Shown one piece after another: positions 41,801 through 56,749 of a stretch of 64,000 nucleotides of DNA; the first letter of the stretch is position 1, and every line of letters begins with the position of its first letter. The DNA lies in NCBI RefSeq assembly GCF_000002425.4, contig NC_037254.1, positions 2,693,797 through 2,757,796 of the forward strand, read 5' to 3'. Position numbers and translations under genes: made by a program. The notes under the pieces were generated by a model that worked only from the letters and a program-made list of their open reading frames with translations, did not search any database and was not told the DNA's origin. Source of the DNA: Physcomitrium patens. Its lineage: Eukaryota; Streptophyta; Bryopsida; Funariales; Funariaceae.

Positions 41801-44155
41801 CGGCCAATGCATTCGTGAGTCCAAAAAGTATGATATTATATTCAAAATATCCATACCTAATTTGAAAAGTAGTCTTTTATTCATCTCTTTCTTTGATACA
41901 AACTAAGTTGTATGCTCCTTGTAGATCTATTTTAGTATAAATCTTTGCTTGATTGAATTGGTCAAGAAGTCCTGAAATCAAAGGCAAAGGATACCTATTT
42001 TTAATGGTGATCTTGTTGAGTCCTTGATAATCCACTCACATTTGCAAAGATCCGTCTTTCTTCTTCACAAATAAGATAGGAGCCTCAGTTGGAAATTTAG
42101 AATGTCGTATGAAGTTCTTTGCTAAATTCTCATCAATATACTCCTTTAATGCAGCCAACTCATTCTACAATAAGCTATAGATTGATTTAAATGGTGGTTG
42201 AGTTCTTTCTTACAGATCAATTGAACAATCATAAGGTCGATGTTTGGAGAAAATATCTACATTATTCTTTTCAAAAACGCCTTAGAATTCTTGATATTGC
42301 TTAGGAATACCACTCGATGTTGTTTCTCTATTAGAAATGGATGTAGCATATATAACAAAAGATGATCCTTTTTTTGCAGCATGCATGAAAGCTTTTACAC
42401 CTACTAATAAAGGTTTGGATGTATTGGAATTATGTACTTCTACTTTGCTAACGCGATCTTAGATTATACTATTAGAAAAGTTAAGGTTATTAAGAAATCC
42501 AATCTATTTGAAGGTTATATTTTTCTAGCCATGATAATCCTAAAATTACCGAATTAGAGGGAGATTTTATTACATTAAATACTACTATGCTGTTATGATC
42601 TTTAATTGATATACCCAAAGGAATAGGTTCATGGGTAACATTTCCAAAAGACAACGAACGACCATCTATGACTTCTACATGTATGGATTTAACTTTCTTC
42701 ATTAAAGGTATTTTTTGATTTTTGGCAAAATCTTTGTCTATAAAACATACTAAGGTTCTTGAATCTAACAAGGCAAAGACTTTGTGATTATTAGGTCCAA
42801 AATATACTTCTATTATAAAACAAGGTAAGGGGTCTGAGGAGAGGATAGGACCTTTATTAGGTGTTGCACATGATTCCAGCCACACGGTCCCTATTGTAGC
42901 TGGAGAAACTTGTTTTCTGACACATTATCTTCTTTCATAACTATACTCCTCATTTTCTAATTGTGTTGCTTCTTTGAATATTATTGAGCAATATACTTAG
43001 CTTCTCCACAATATAAATACAACCCCTCCTGGTGACGTTGAGACTTTTCTTGCTTTGTGAGAGGTTTAAAATGTATCATATTAATTTGCATTGGTTTCGA
43101 CTTTGACGAATACATTTTAGAAAACTTAGAAGCTGCTCCCATTACTTGACTTATTCCTCTCTAACCAAATCTTTCTTCTTGACATCTTTCAAATAAATAA
43201 TTGTCACATGTAATAGCTTGAATAATAAATTGTTCTAAAGATTCTACTTTCAACATTGTTAATAATAAATATTTGATGCTATCTTTCAATCCATATCAAA
43301 ATTGGTTGATAAGTGCTTTGTCATTCCAGTCCACGTCGCAAGTAAGATTTTGGAATTCAGCAGTATATATAGTAGCTGATCGTGATCCTTACGGTAAGGA
43401 TAAAAGCTTGATCTTTGCTACTCGTTCTCAATCACTTTCTCCGAATGTGGCTGTAAACACTTCTAGGAATGAATTCAAATCATAAAGGAGTCGTGAATCT
43501 TTTTCCATTAAAGGTACAAACTAAGATAGAGCACTTCCTAATAGTAGTACGCCTATAAATCTAACTTGGGTAAATCCATCAGGATATTGGAAGGATGCAA
43601 CATTAGATAGACCTTGACTTGTTACAAAAATCTTTGAAATTTTGATCTTATTCCATCAAACTTCTTAAGCATATTAATCCTTGTCCTTGTCATACTTGTA
43701 GAAGCAAAACTCCCTAGATTTGGTTGTGAAGTTGATCTACTTACTTCTTTCAACTATACAACTTCTTGCCACTGACTCTAAACTTCTTCTATAGGCATAG
43801 GCTTAGTACTTCCATGATTTACGTTGGAAATATGTTAGATTTTTATTCTTAGAGTGTTGACAAGCTCATGAAGATCTGCCATAGTTGTAAATCTATTCTC
43901 ACTTCCATTGAGAGTAGCATCCATAAACTTTTCTTCTGTAGACAACTCAAACAAATTCAAAAGTTAAATTAGAGGAGAATAATCCGCAACCTCTAAAAAC
44001 AAATCCTACAAAGAGGGATAATCCACTCACTTTAAGAAAAAGATCAATGTTAAAAAATATGATTCTTTGTTTAAAGGTGGATAGTCCACAACCTTCAAAA
44101 CACAACAATAGAAGTGAAACAAGACACAAATAATATGTTAGGACTCTTGTCAAAC

Positions 44156-44703
44156 TATTAAGGACATGAATCTCAAAGAAAGAGAATCCTCAATACACTC
44201 TTCTATCACTGAAGAGAATTATAAAGTCACTCAAATGGTGATGTAATATTAACTAGAATGGCTATTGTCAAAAATAAGAAGACTAGAAAGTCTTGAAACA
44301 AGACTAAGACTAGAAAGGCGTTGACAAGAGTGAAGAAGGCTTCACTCTTACCTCCATATATACTATCTAACTAAAAGCTACATGGCGATGTTCTATAGGA
44401 CATCCAACATGTATTGACTTTACTAGCCACATGTCTTATCTTGCAAGGCAAGTTATCTATGTATGCGCCACGTAGTTGGCTTATTTTACAAGCTACTATA
44501 CAGAGATAACTTGTTCCACAAGCTATTAATACATGGTTAGCTTTTTGGCCAAGTTTCTAACCTACAAACACATCTAAAATCAAAACTGCATCTATGAAGC
44601 TTCTAAGAAGCTTCTCTAGAAGATTTTATGAAATTATTCTATTTTACCTACTTCTATTTAATCTTATAAGTAACTATTGAGGTAAATATATATGTCCGTG
44701 ATA
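44156..44703 (-). repeat. element B, 5' LTR
   Basis: 548 bp, the same length as its partner. It ends GTCCGTGATA on the plus strand, where the partner ends GTCCATAATA. Confidence 0.88.
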
Positions 44704-45246
44704 GGGGTGTGGCTTAAACAAAATTGTGGTGTGGCTTTAATAAATTCCTAAATATAATATGTTAATATAATAAGTTATTATTAATATGTAATATTTTAAA
44801 TATTTTTTCATATAATTTTAAAAAATATATATTATTTTATTAAATATTATAAATACTATAAATTTTATCATTTAATAAATATACATAATTATTATATTGA
44901 TTCAATATTTTTTAAATATTTTTTATTTAAATATTTTTGTATGTTTTTATATAATTATATTTTTAAGAATAATAATTATTTATTTTAAAAGTTAAAATTC
45001 AAGTATATAGGATGGTAATATAAAATATAAAATATTTTTTTAACTAAATTATAAAAATTATTATAAATAATCATTTTTTATTAATTACAAAATATATTCT
45101 TTTGAATATGCATGTAATTTTATATTTTAAGCTAAATGAATTGTGAAGAAAGATTAAACATAATCATATTTTATTTCTATTAGAAAATATGGAATAACAA
45201 ACCTCATTACAAAGTAATGAGATATATCTTTTGTAGAATCATGAGA

Positions 45247-45285
<39 letters not shown>

Positions 45286-46361
45286 AAAAAATAGAGAAAA
45301 GAGTAGATGAAAAAAGTAATAAGTTTTTATTAGAATAAAATAGCAAGTAAAATATTTTGTATACTTGTATCTTTATTGTTAATTTGCTTATTCTAATTTT
45401 CTTTTTATTATATATATATTAAAATTAATTAAAAAATAAATATTTATATATATTTATTTATATAAAAAAATTGATATATAAAGATGAAAAAAATAAAAAA
45501 GTTAAAAAAATAAATTATTTTAAAAAACACATTAAAAGTACAACCAAATAAGTCTTTGATTTTAGGTCTTACACTATTAATATATTATCTAACTATAAAG
45601 ACTTTGTAATGTGAATACATTAATAATTATTATATTTAAAGATATATAATTAACATATAAATACTTATCTCATTAGACTAAAAAATAGCTTATTAGCCTA
45701 AACAAAATTTAATAATTATAATAATTAAATGATAAATTTACTATTAATGAGGTAGCTATAGTTTGTCAACAAATAATATGGTGTTAATTACTCATATGTC
45801 TAATAAGATTTTTTTTCTTTTAAATGATATTTAAGATACTATCATTTATATTATGAATTTATAAAGCTAAAAAAAATAATAATATAAAAATTCATTATTG
45901 ATAATTTGGATTTTGAAACTTCTTTATGTTGAATATTTTGAACAAATTTTGATATTTTAGACAAGTGTTAGTTTAAAATTTGGTGATTTAAAGCTCAAAC
46001 ATATTTTTCTATATATTTGATTGAGATTTAATAACTAATTTTGGATATTTTAAAATTATGCTTTCTTGTAACAAATATTTATTTTTAAAACTAACTCAAT
46101 ATTATTTGTTTGCCAAAATCAATGAATTTTAGATAAAATCTTTATTAAGAAGAATTTAGCTTTGGCCATAACTTTTAACTAGATTAGATAAAATTAATTT
46201 TAATACGATGTAAATAAAAATACAAAGTAGAATAAAACATAGACAATAAATTTTATATGTGGCATAGATTAGACTTTTGTTTCTATAAAATAAAAATTAA
46301 AACAAATAAGGTTTGTTCTACATGGCCTTATTATACTAATTAATTATAATGGCTAGTTATT
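44704..46361. other. very AT-rich spacer
   Basis: No gene or element recognised. A (TA)n array lies at about 45254-45282. Confidence 0.6.
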
Positions 46362-46903
46362 TGTCAAGGATATGAATATCAAAAAAAAAAAATCTCAATA
46401 TACTCTTATGTTATTAAAGAAGACTAAGAAATCACTCAAAGATAGTAATATATTGAACTAGAATGACTATTGCTAAAGAAAAGAAGATTAGAAAGTTTTG
46501 AAAAAAGACTAAAAACTAAAAAAGCATTGACAAGAGTGAAGAAGGCTTCACACTTTTCTCCATTTATACTCTCTAATTAGGAGCTCTATGACAATATTCT
46601 ATAAGACCTCTAATATGTATTAACTTTGCTAAATACATATCATAACTTGCAAGGCAAGTTATCTATATGTATGCTATATAATTAGCTTATTCCACAAGGT
46701 ACTAACATATGTGTCATGTTACTAATTTGTTGACAAAGTTTCTAATCTACGAATTAATTACAAACATATGTAAAATCAAAGTAGCATCTATGAAGCTTCT
46801 AAGAGGTTTTTTCTAAAAAATATTTTAAAATTAATTTATTTTTATTTACTTCTATTTAATCATATAAATAATTATTATAATAAATATATATATATCCATG
46901 ACA
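46362..46903 (-). repeat. element C, 3' LTR
   Basis: About 542 bp, starting TGTCAAGGATATGAATATC and ending CCATGACA on the plus strand, in line with the A and B LTRs. Confidence 0.85.
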
Positions 46904-48641
46904 TTACCTCTTCTTCTAAAGATAAGTTTCACAAAGAGCGGTCATCATCTTTTATAGATCTTGTTATTTTTTTTTATCTTAGTTTTAATTGATATTGTTA
47001 ATGAAAAGCCTCAACCTTCTTTGTTGTATTTGCAAGATTCTTTGCTGGTTCCTATGTACATTCATTAATATCATATCCATGCTAATAAATAAGATATTCT
47101 AATCTATTTTTGTCCCATCTTGAATTTAAGATTTCTTCTACCTTGAATTCTTGATTATTATCCACTTCTATAAGAAGAAGTGACATTTGTCTTTTTCCTA
47201 AGATATTCATTATCTTATATGGTCCAAAAATTGATAAATAAAATATAGAATGGATCTTCATAGACTTCAATAGATATAATTGATAAGCAATAAAATTAAT
47301 TTTTTTACAAATAAGAAAAAGTCTAAGCCTATGATAGATCAACTTGTCACAAGAACAAGTATTCTTGATATTACAATAAAATAGCCATACCTTATTACTT
47401 ACATTGAATTGTGATTGTTCCTTGTAATAGGCATCTACATTGATTTTTTTATCATTCTTGAACTTCTTTTAATTATATCTTAATTATTACATGTAGCTTT
47501 GATAAATAATTTGCCAAATCTTTTGTCAAAGGATTATCAACTTTTAAAAAGTTAAAAATATTAAATCATGGATGATAATCAAAATTAGCAAAAAAAAATA
47601 TTTGCTAATTAAATAGAAGAATATATCAAATTATTGTATGTAAACTTTACCAATAGTAAAAAAATTGTACAATCATCTTGATGATAATTAAAGGTATACT
47701 TTAAATACTACTTCATTCAAGTATTTTATTTATCTATAAATTTGAGGATGAAAAGCCAAAGAAAGTTATATATCCACCTTTAGAATCTTAAAAGAGATTC
47801 TTCAAAATCTTGATACAAATTGAGTCCCTTTAATTGAAATAATATCTTTGACCAATCTATGATAGAAATAAATGTTGTTAAGAAATAACTTAGTTGCTTC
47901 TAAACTTGTGATGGATTTTGTACAAAGTATAAAATGTACCATCTTAATAAAACAATCTATTATCACAAATATAAAATCATATAAATATAAGATTGGAAGA
48001 TCCAAAATAAAATCCATAGAAAGAAAATGTCATAGTTATTTTTAAATAGGTAGTGGCTAAAGAAGTCTATAAAGTTAATGAAGAAGAGTTTTGGAACTTG
48101 AACAAATATTACATAATTTTACAAAGTCTTTGATTGCCATCTACATTTGAAGCTACTAAAAATCTTTTGATATTAGTTCCAAAAACTTATTATATCCAAA
48201 ATTTCAAGTTGCTAGAAAGTCATGACAAGCTTGAAGAACATGTAATTTTGCTTTATCTTTTAGAATATGTAATCATCCCTCAAAATAGAGTAGATTATTT
48301 TTGAACTTGAATTTATAAGTATCATAAAACATAGAAGAATCATTCTCGATATTATGAACAAGATGATCAAATAACATACTTGATTAAATTTTCTTGACAA
48401 ATGTTGAATCAATAATCAATATTGATTTTATTACTTGAAGATGAAAACACTTTGACTTCAAAAAAAAAATTATTGTTAATTAAAAGTTACATCTCTTTCT
48501 TTTGGTCTAAGATAAAAACATTCAAAAATTATGTCTCACAAATCTTATTATTTTTTGGATCAATAAATGATTTTGAAATCAAAACTTGATAAAGATATGT
48601 TCTAATGGACTTGAAAAAATTCAAAACACGATGTTATATTA

Positions 48642-49930
48642 TGTGTTGTCTTGTTTGGGAATACACTTGATACCTTGCTGAGGAAGGTGAAGTTGTATTT
48701 TACAAATATCTAAGAAATTCTAATAGGTTTCATCCATATGAGAAGAATATAATCCAAATTTCAATTCAAAATTTCTAAAAACTTTCTTCTTAGTAGCTTC
48801 AATCATACATAAATCCCAATTACCTTGTTACTTTCATATTTAAGTAATTTGGATTTTTTTTGTAAGTCCTAATCTTAATCAGTGAGCTTTGATAAGTTGT
48901 GACTTCTAATTCGACCATCCACTTGATGTAAAATTTTGCATGCAATTGTCAATATAATTCTTCTATACGCTCAAGAAATTTCAGCCCAATCCAACTTACA
49001 AATTGTGAGAAAACCTCCAAAAACTGCATTGATGTCACTTGGCCACCAACTTGAAAGGTGATGCAAAAGTTCCAGCAATGATTTCTCCTTCTCTAAAAAT
49101 TAACTTCAACTCAAAATTGGTGTGTACCTTGATCTTTAAGTCTTCCAATACTAAGTCAAATTTCACCTTGATCCAACTAATAGATCTCTAGATATCATAG
49201 AAATCCAACCCAACCCCAAACTGCCAACTTTTGATATATTCTTGTACCAAAACATAGATATTTTACAATTGCACCATTGGATTATTACAAAATTTTACAT
49301 ATGCTTAGAATACATAATTATCCAAGCATTATCAAAATTTGAATTATAGATGTGACACCAATTTTATAGATTAGTCAAGAGTGCTAGCCCTAATTTCATT
49401 GCATAAATCCCAAGTTGCCAATATAAACTTTGACTTCCAACAATAATTACAAAGTTTCAATAAATCCTACCAAAACTAGCTTTAAATCTTTGGAAAGAAC
49501 TTAAAGCTAGCTCTCAAATCCAAATCTTTAATCTTCAAATGAAATCCTATTTTACTCTAGGCAATTGTTTTAGTGGCCAAAGGTTTGATTTTAACCCTAT
49601 CTCACAAATGGTCGATCCCTAGGTATCAATCTAACCTATCCTAAGGATTTTTTAGCCCAATCCTATCCTCAATTTAATCTTAATATTTATTATTTATCTC
49701 TTTTAACCTGGTTTTATCAATTTATGGTCTCTCTAAGATAATAAAAGAGTCTCTTTAGCCTAAAAGTTAAAAGTACTAACGAACCTTCAACGTATTAACT
49801 ATTAAGATAAGAAAATAATCTAAGAGGCTTTTATAAAAGCCATGTTTAGATACCTTGAATCATTATTGAATCAAGATAATTAGATATTTATTAGAAATTT
49901 AATTTTGATTATTTTTTCATTATACAGTCA
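48642..49930. mobile_element. probable solo LTR inserted in element C
   Basis: A 1289-bp block breaks the alignment of element C with A and B. It has TG at one end and CA at the other and is flanked by the 5-bp direct repeat TATTA (48637-48641 and 49931-49935). It holds no retrotransposon coding sequence. TG/CA ends plus a 5-bp target duplication are typical of a solo LTR. The parent family and orientation are unknown; it resembles neither the A/B/C nor the D LTR. Confidence 0.65.
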
Positions 49931-52431
49931 TATTACATCAAGACAATGCATTAACATGAAGTATTTAAGATTTTTTTTTTATCTTAGAATATAATTTTGT
50001 ATCTTTAAGTTTTTGTAATACACAATTAATATGAAATTTATGTTCTTATATATTCTTAGAGTAGATTAGAATGTTATCCAAATAGCAAATAATAAAATCA
50101 TCAAAAAATTCATAAAAAATATCATTCATTAGATATTTAAAAGTAATTAGTACATTTATGAATCCAAAAGGTATAACATTATATTTGAAGTATCCATATT
50201 TAGTTTGAAAAGTAATCTTCCATTCATCTCTTTTTTTGATTAAGACCAAGTTTTATACTTCTTATAGATTTATTTTTGTTTAGATATTTGCTTGATTGAA
50301 TTGATTAAAAAGTTCTAAAAGTAGAAGTAGGAGATATCTTGTTGTGATGGTGATCTTGTTAAATCATTGATAGTCTATGCACATCTGTAGGAATCTATCA
50401 TTTCTTTTTGTAAATAAGATAGGAGCTCCTATTGGAGATTTTGAATGGCATATGAAGTTTTTAGCCAAATTTTCATCAATGTACTCCTTTAGTGTAGCCA
50501 ACTTATTTTGCAATAAGCTATAGATTGGTTTGAATGGTGGTTGAGTTCTTTTTTGCAGATTAATTGAACAATCATAAGGTTGATGCTTTAAAAGAATATG
50601 TGAATTCTTCTATTCAAAAACATCTTAGAAATCTTGATACTACTTAGGAAAACTACTTGATGTCTTTTTACCATCAAAAATAGACATGGCATACATAACA
50701 AAAGATGACCTTTCTTTTGTTGCATGTATGAAAGTTCTTACAAGTATTAATAAAGATTTGGATATATTAAACTTATGTATTTCTACTTGAAAAATAAGAT
50801 TTTGGATTAAACTACCAAAAAAGTTAATGTTACAAAAAATCCAATCTATTTGAAGATTATATTTTTCTAACCACAATAATCTTAAAATAATCAAATTAAA
50901 AAGAAATCTTATTATATTAAATATTATTTTACTTCTACATATATTAATTTAGTTTTTTTTATTAAAGATATTTTTATTTTTTAACAAAATCTTCATTTAT
51001 AAATCAAATAGAATTTCTTCAATCTAATAATGTAAAGACTTTGTGATTTTTAGATCCTAAACACACATCTATTGTAAAACAAGGTGAAAGATCTATAGAG
51101 AGAATATAGTATTTACTAGGTGTGACTCATGATTCTAAATGCACTATCCTTATTGTAGGTAGATAAATTCATTTTTTGATATATTATCTTTTTTAGCAAT
51201 CATACTCTTTATTTTGTAATTGAATTGCTATTTTGGATAATATTGAGTAATGTACTTAGTTTCTTTACAATATAAGGACAAATCTTCTTTATGACATTAA
51301 ATCTTTATATACTTTGTGTAAGATTTAAAATATATTAGATCAATTTGTATTGATTCTAGCTTTAATAAATAAGCTTTTAAAAACTTGGGAGCTACCATCA
51401 TTATTTAACTTGTACCTCTTCAGTACAGATTTTGTTCTTAATACCTTTCAAATAATTAATTATCATATTTAATGGCTTGAAGAATAAATTATTTTAAAAA
51501 ATTTACTTTTAACATTATCAATAATAAATCTTTGATATTATCCTTCAATCTATATCAAAATTGATTGATAAGGACTTTATCATTTCAATCTACATTGCAA
51601 GCAACATTTTGAAATTCAACAACATATATAGTGGTTAATTTTGATCCTTGTTATAAAGATTAAAGTTTAGTCTTTGCTACTCTTTTTTTTTCACTTTCTC
51701 TGAATGTAGCTATGAACACTTTTATAAATGAATTTAAATAATAAAGAAATTGTGAATCCTTTTCCATCAAAGTTACAAATCACAAGACAATATTTTTAGA
51801 TAAAAATGAATATCTAAATCCAACTTAAGTAAATCCATTAGAATATTGGAAAGGATGCAATCTTAAATAGATCTTGATATGTTATAAAAATCTTCAAAAT
51901 TTTGATCTTGTTCCATCAAACTTCTTGGACATATTAATCCTTGTCTCCATCGTACTTATAAAAGCAAAACTTCCTAGTTTTGGTTGTGAAGTCAATCTAC
52001 TTGCTTCTTTGAATTGCACAACTTATTGATGTAGACTCTAAACTTCTTCTATAGGTGTAGAATTAGAGTTTCTATAGTTGACGCTCATGATGTATGAAAT
52101 TTCTACCCCAAGAGTATTAATAAATTTACAAAGATTTATAATAGTTACAAATTTATTTTCACTTCTATCAAAAGTAGCATCCATGATTTTTTCTTCCATT
52201 TCAAACAACTTAACAAATCCACAAGTTAAATTATAAGAGAGTAATCCACAACCTCTAATATCAAATAAAAATCTCTACAAAGAAAAATAATTTGTTTTTT
52301 TTGAAGAAAAAATCAATTTTAAAAACTAAATAATTTATTTAAAAGTAAGTAATCTATAACTTTTAATATACAATAATAGAAGTAGGATAATCTATTTTTT
52401 TTAAAATAAAATAAAAATAATAAATTAGCAT

Positions 52432-53239
52432 TATAATTATTATTTTACTTACTTCAGACTAATCTAATTGGAATAAACTTATATAAGAGAATTTGAACAC
52501 AAGAAAAGACTATCCATGTGAGTTTACATGTTAGGGTCATACAATTAACTATCTTCTAATCAATTAAAAACATCCAAGAATGCTATATTGTCCTCTGTAT
52601 TCTATCAAATATTACAATCGATAATTCCATCTTCACATTTATTATCTCTTTTCTTCTCTTTATTTATGACAATGATATAAAATACTATACTATCTTAAAA
52701 GACAACATACAATCACTCCATAATCCAATCATTGGAATCCTCTACATTTAACTGTCATTCTCCCTACACTTCTTCACACAAATCCAGATTCCAAAGATTC
52801 CTTCTCAAACCTCAGTATTATAATTCTTCCATTCATAACCATTCTTCTGTAATACTTCTAATTGTCTACTTACAATTCTCCACTATATCCATCCATAATA
52901 AATTCCATACTTCATTTATAATATTAAATCTCTTTTTCATTCCAAAATTTCACTTCATATTATTCAAAAACCATTCATTACTTTTCAACTACAAAGAAAC
53001 AAAGAGGTATCACTAAGCTTATCTTGGCTCATAACTATCACAGTCTGGTCCCTTTTACTTCTTTCTCAGCCTAATTATACTTACCTCAAAATGCCAACCA
53101 CTATTCAATATGATGATAACTACTTTTTTTGATTGAATCATCCATTCAACTTTCTAAACTATCTATTCATCAATTTATTAGCTTCTCTTTACTTCACATA
53201 TTATATATTCTAAAATAAAAAAATCCTATCCATTCTATG
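52432..53239 (-). repeat. element D, 3' LTR
   Basis: 808 bp, aligned end to end with 63130-63937. The outer TG has become TA and the inner CA has become TG, consistent with transition decay. Confidence 0.88.
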
Positions 53240-55100
53240 TAGCCCCACTCCTAACTATGCAGTGTCTTCACAAATTACTATCTGGGCTCATTGGATTAAT
53301 CAATCCCAACATTGTCTATAGATGGTTCTACAAATTTCAATTCTAATGATAAGTCTTCATCTTCCTCTGATACTTCTATTGGATCTTTTCTCAATTGGAC
53401 TAATAAATCTTCACTGTACGCTTCCAATTTATGAACTTGAGCTTTCAATTGGAGAATCCTAACACCATTTGCTTCTAATTGGTGCTATTGTTGCCTCATA
53501 TTTTTTTTTAATTTATCAATTGTTAAAACTGGCAAGGTAGATATTTGTAATTGACCAATATTAGCTAAATCATCTTTTAATTTTTTTACTAATTCTTTTA
53601 GAATTCTAATTTATGTCTTTAATTCTTCTCTTTTAATTCTATATTATTCACCCAATTTTTGCTTTTCCTATTCCAATAATGCTATCTTTTTTCATTCTAT
53701 TTCCAACTAATACTTTGTCTTTTCTTATTCCAAAATTGATATACTACGAATCTAAATAGGTCTTCCCTTTGGCCTTCTACAATACGTTAAATGTATTTAT
53801 TTATTTATTTTTTTTCCTCAAACTTCTTGTTTCTCCTCAAATTTACACTCCAATAACAACTTGAATTCTGTATTTTTCTTGATCATGCAATCTTATTCTA
53901 CCATTTTGCGGCTTTGCTCTAGTAACTCTTTTTTGCTTGCCTCCAATTGCTGCCTAAATTTCCTTCTCCATCCAATTTACTCACCGTGAGCTACAATCAA
54001 GAAATTTGAACCAATAAAACCTCCTTAAGATTTATTTCTTCCAATATTCTATTGTGTGGCAATGCTAATCAATTTATGTCCAATAAAAATGGAACTTTAG
54101 CTGCCACCTCAATTGGCGAACAAATTAGAACTTGTCCTAGTATAAACATTAGTATAGCCTTTCATTCCATCGAATTACTTGACTCCCTAATTTCATGCAC
54201 CACAACCTCTGGACCAACTATGAGTGCCATTAAACTTCAAACACCTCATTCAGATACTAGAGAGGATATATTTTTCTCCTTTGCTAGCAATATTTGATTT
54301 AATGTGTACATAATCATAGAATGCACATAATTGGAGCAGAGCAATGATGCAAATTTTTTCGTCTTCCGCTTAGCTCCCATCTCTACATAGATTCTAATTG
54401 TTACAAAGACTGTTCAATTAAATATCATTTCTTCAAGCATTCCTATGGTAGCAAACAATAATTACTTGGACATCTACGTGGTGTGTCGATTCAAGTCTAA
54501 ACGCTTCTGAACAAAATGCATCTACTCCATAAGCTTTGGTGTAAGTGCCTTCACCATTTGCCAACCTTAATTCCTCTCAAATGACAACATTCTACTTTTG
54601 AAATAGCTTCCTGGTCTGAAATTGTTGGATACTTCAACACCTATTACAAACTCATCAATGGGAAGATGCAATACCTTTTGCAAGATAGTTTCATCAATCC
54701 CAATAATTCTTCCCTTTACTACACTGGAACCATCCTTCGAGTCATAATTGAATATATACTCTTCTAACAATTCTACATCAATTCGTGGCAAGTTTTTAAA
54801 TTGTCACAAAAATACATATAACTACGTATTTTTAAAATTTCTTTACTTTTTTGTACTCCAACAAATTCAAACTTCATTGGTTCTATGTTAGTGAGAACCA
54901 CTAAGAACGGTGACTCTAAATTGCTCTTAACTCTTACATTTTGACCTCTTTTCTCTCTATTCGTAGCTCGCTTCACTTTTTCTATTGACATTATATAATG
55001 TTGGCTTTTCACTCCTTGCTCATATTAACACTACATTCTTGCTTACTAAAGTAAATCCTACTCTCTAAGCTAATACGCTCCAAACAACAATATAAGAAAT
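53240..55100 (-). other. extra coding-like region between integrase and 3' LTR of element D
   Basis: About 1.8 kb follows the integrase in element order. Pieces read protein-like, for example IIGIDETILQKVLHLPIDEF at about 54.6-54.8 kb, a phrase resembling the aminotransferase-like/plant mobile domain proteins carried by some elements. A Glu/Leu-rich, coiled-coil-like part lies near 53.4-53.9 kb. Tat/Athila elements commonly carry an additional ORF. It is broken here, and its identity is inference. Confidence 0.45.
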
Positions 55101-56749
55101 ATTAAAAACAACTACCATTAAGTGTACCGCTTCTAACCTTTACTCAAGTATGGATCAAGAATCCCTAATTTTGTTGATCATAATCTCATTTCTGATTTCC
55201 TCACTAGTCGGTATTAGTATCAAAAACTAATCATCAACTGTCTTTATTTCAACATATACCTATGGTTATAGACAATCTATCATTAAAAAATAAGCCTTCT
55301 TCCTTCCAATTTTTAAAATCAATCCCGAATTTATATATAAAAAAAGTCGTAATCTATTTCTATTAATATGTGTGGTAAATTGGATACCTATAAAATCTTC
55401 CAAATAAATGGACCCATTAAAAAAACCTTCTTTTATATGATACAATCCATGTCAATGAACTTAAAATTTCTCTGAAAAATTGTTAAATCTACTATCATAA
55501 AAAAATACTAGATCATTGGGCAGAAACATTTTGGAATGTAATTTACTATCATAATAACTCTTATGTTGACGGTGTGTAGCTTTCATAGTCATAAGAGTTG
55601 TAGTCCTAACTTCATCCAAATTTTCCAATTTTGATAACTAATATTACAAGGATTCTTTGTTGCAAAGACATTCATCCAACGTAATTTTCAAACTCTATAC
55701 CTCCAATTCAATTGGTAAGATTGTCTCTTGCTTGTATACTAATTGGAATGGTGTGGAATTGATAGTCACTTTATATATAGTATGATATATTGACAATACA
55801 GCAAATAATTTAGTATCCCAATCCGTTCTCGCACCAGACACTGTTGTAGTTAAAATTTTATATAGAGTACCATTAGTCTTTTCAGTCTATCCATTACCTC
55901 AAGGATAATATGGGGTTATTTTTTGATGTTTGATCTCATATTTATTCATCAAGGCTGCAATCATAGAATTAATAAAATAGATTTCTTGATCGTTAATCAA
56001 TTCTTTAAAATACCCAAAACGGGTGATAATATTTTCATATAAAAATATAGCTACTATATTAGTATTATTAGATTTTGTTGCTACAACCTCAGCCCATTTG
56101 CTGACATAATTGGTCACTACCAAAAATATATCTTTTCTATCCATTTTGTGAGGCTAGTGCGATTAGTCCTACAAAATAAATCCTTTATTTTTTTAATAGT
56201 GCCAATACCAAAATTGATATGAACGGCATGGTAGAAGCTCTGGTAGGTCAATCAATTTGCTGATAAGGATCACAACATCGAACATATTGGTGTACATCCA
56301 AAAATATGGTTGGCCACTAATATCTAGCCATTAGAGCTTTACGAGCAGTACTATCATCAAAAAAATGCCCTCTCCAACTATCTAAATTATAATCTTCCAA
56401 TATGGTACAAACTTCACTTTGAAAGATACATCGACGTAAAATTCCATCTCGCCCTTGCTTATACAAAGCGTTGTTGTAATACGTGAAGTCTTCCTAGAGA
56501 ATGCTCCGGGCTTCTGGCTGTGGAAGGTAGAATGGAAATTACAACAACAAAATCCTAATTCTAATAAAATACTAACAATGCTAAAAAAGCTTTAATCAAA
56601 TTTCGAAAAACTTCAAAGAAATTCCAAAGAAATAATAAGAAATCTTAAAGAAATATTAGAATGATTACAAACATATCTCAAATATATGTCAATTCAATCT
56701 TAATTTAATCCTAGTTGAAATCTTACTTCATTCAAACTTTAGGCCAAAA

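Larger units (their letters stand above)
38313..44703 (-). mobile_element. element B: Ty3/gypsy chromovirus fossil
   Basis: Same family and minus-strand sense as element A. LTRs are 38313-38860 (3') and 44156-44703 (5'). Flanks GGGAT and GGGGT agree at four of five bases, a plausible decayed target duplication. Parts in element order: gag and zinc-knuckle region (about 42.9-43.9 kb), protease (about 42.5-42.9; ALLDSRTLVCFID region), RT (about 41.5-42.1), RNase H (about 40.8-41.3), integrase (about 40.2-40.6) and chromodomain (about 39.5-39.65). The primer site is too decayed to assign. It is broken in many places, of the order of ten or more, and similar in age to or older than A. Confidence 0.88.

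Noticed and set aside
52732-53016. A 94-codon plus-strand frame in the D 3' LTR with a counterpart at 63430-63708 in the other LTR
   Set aside because: It is open in both LTRs because they are copies of each other and the strand is poor in G. It runs against the element sense and resembles no protein.
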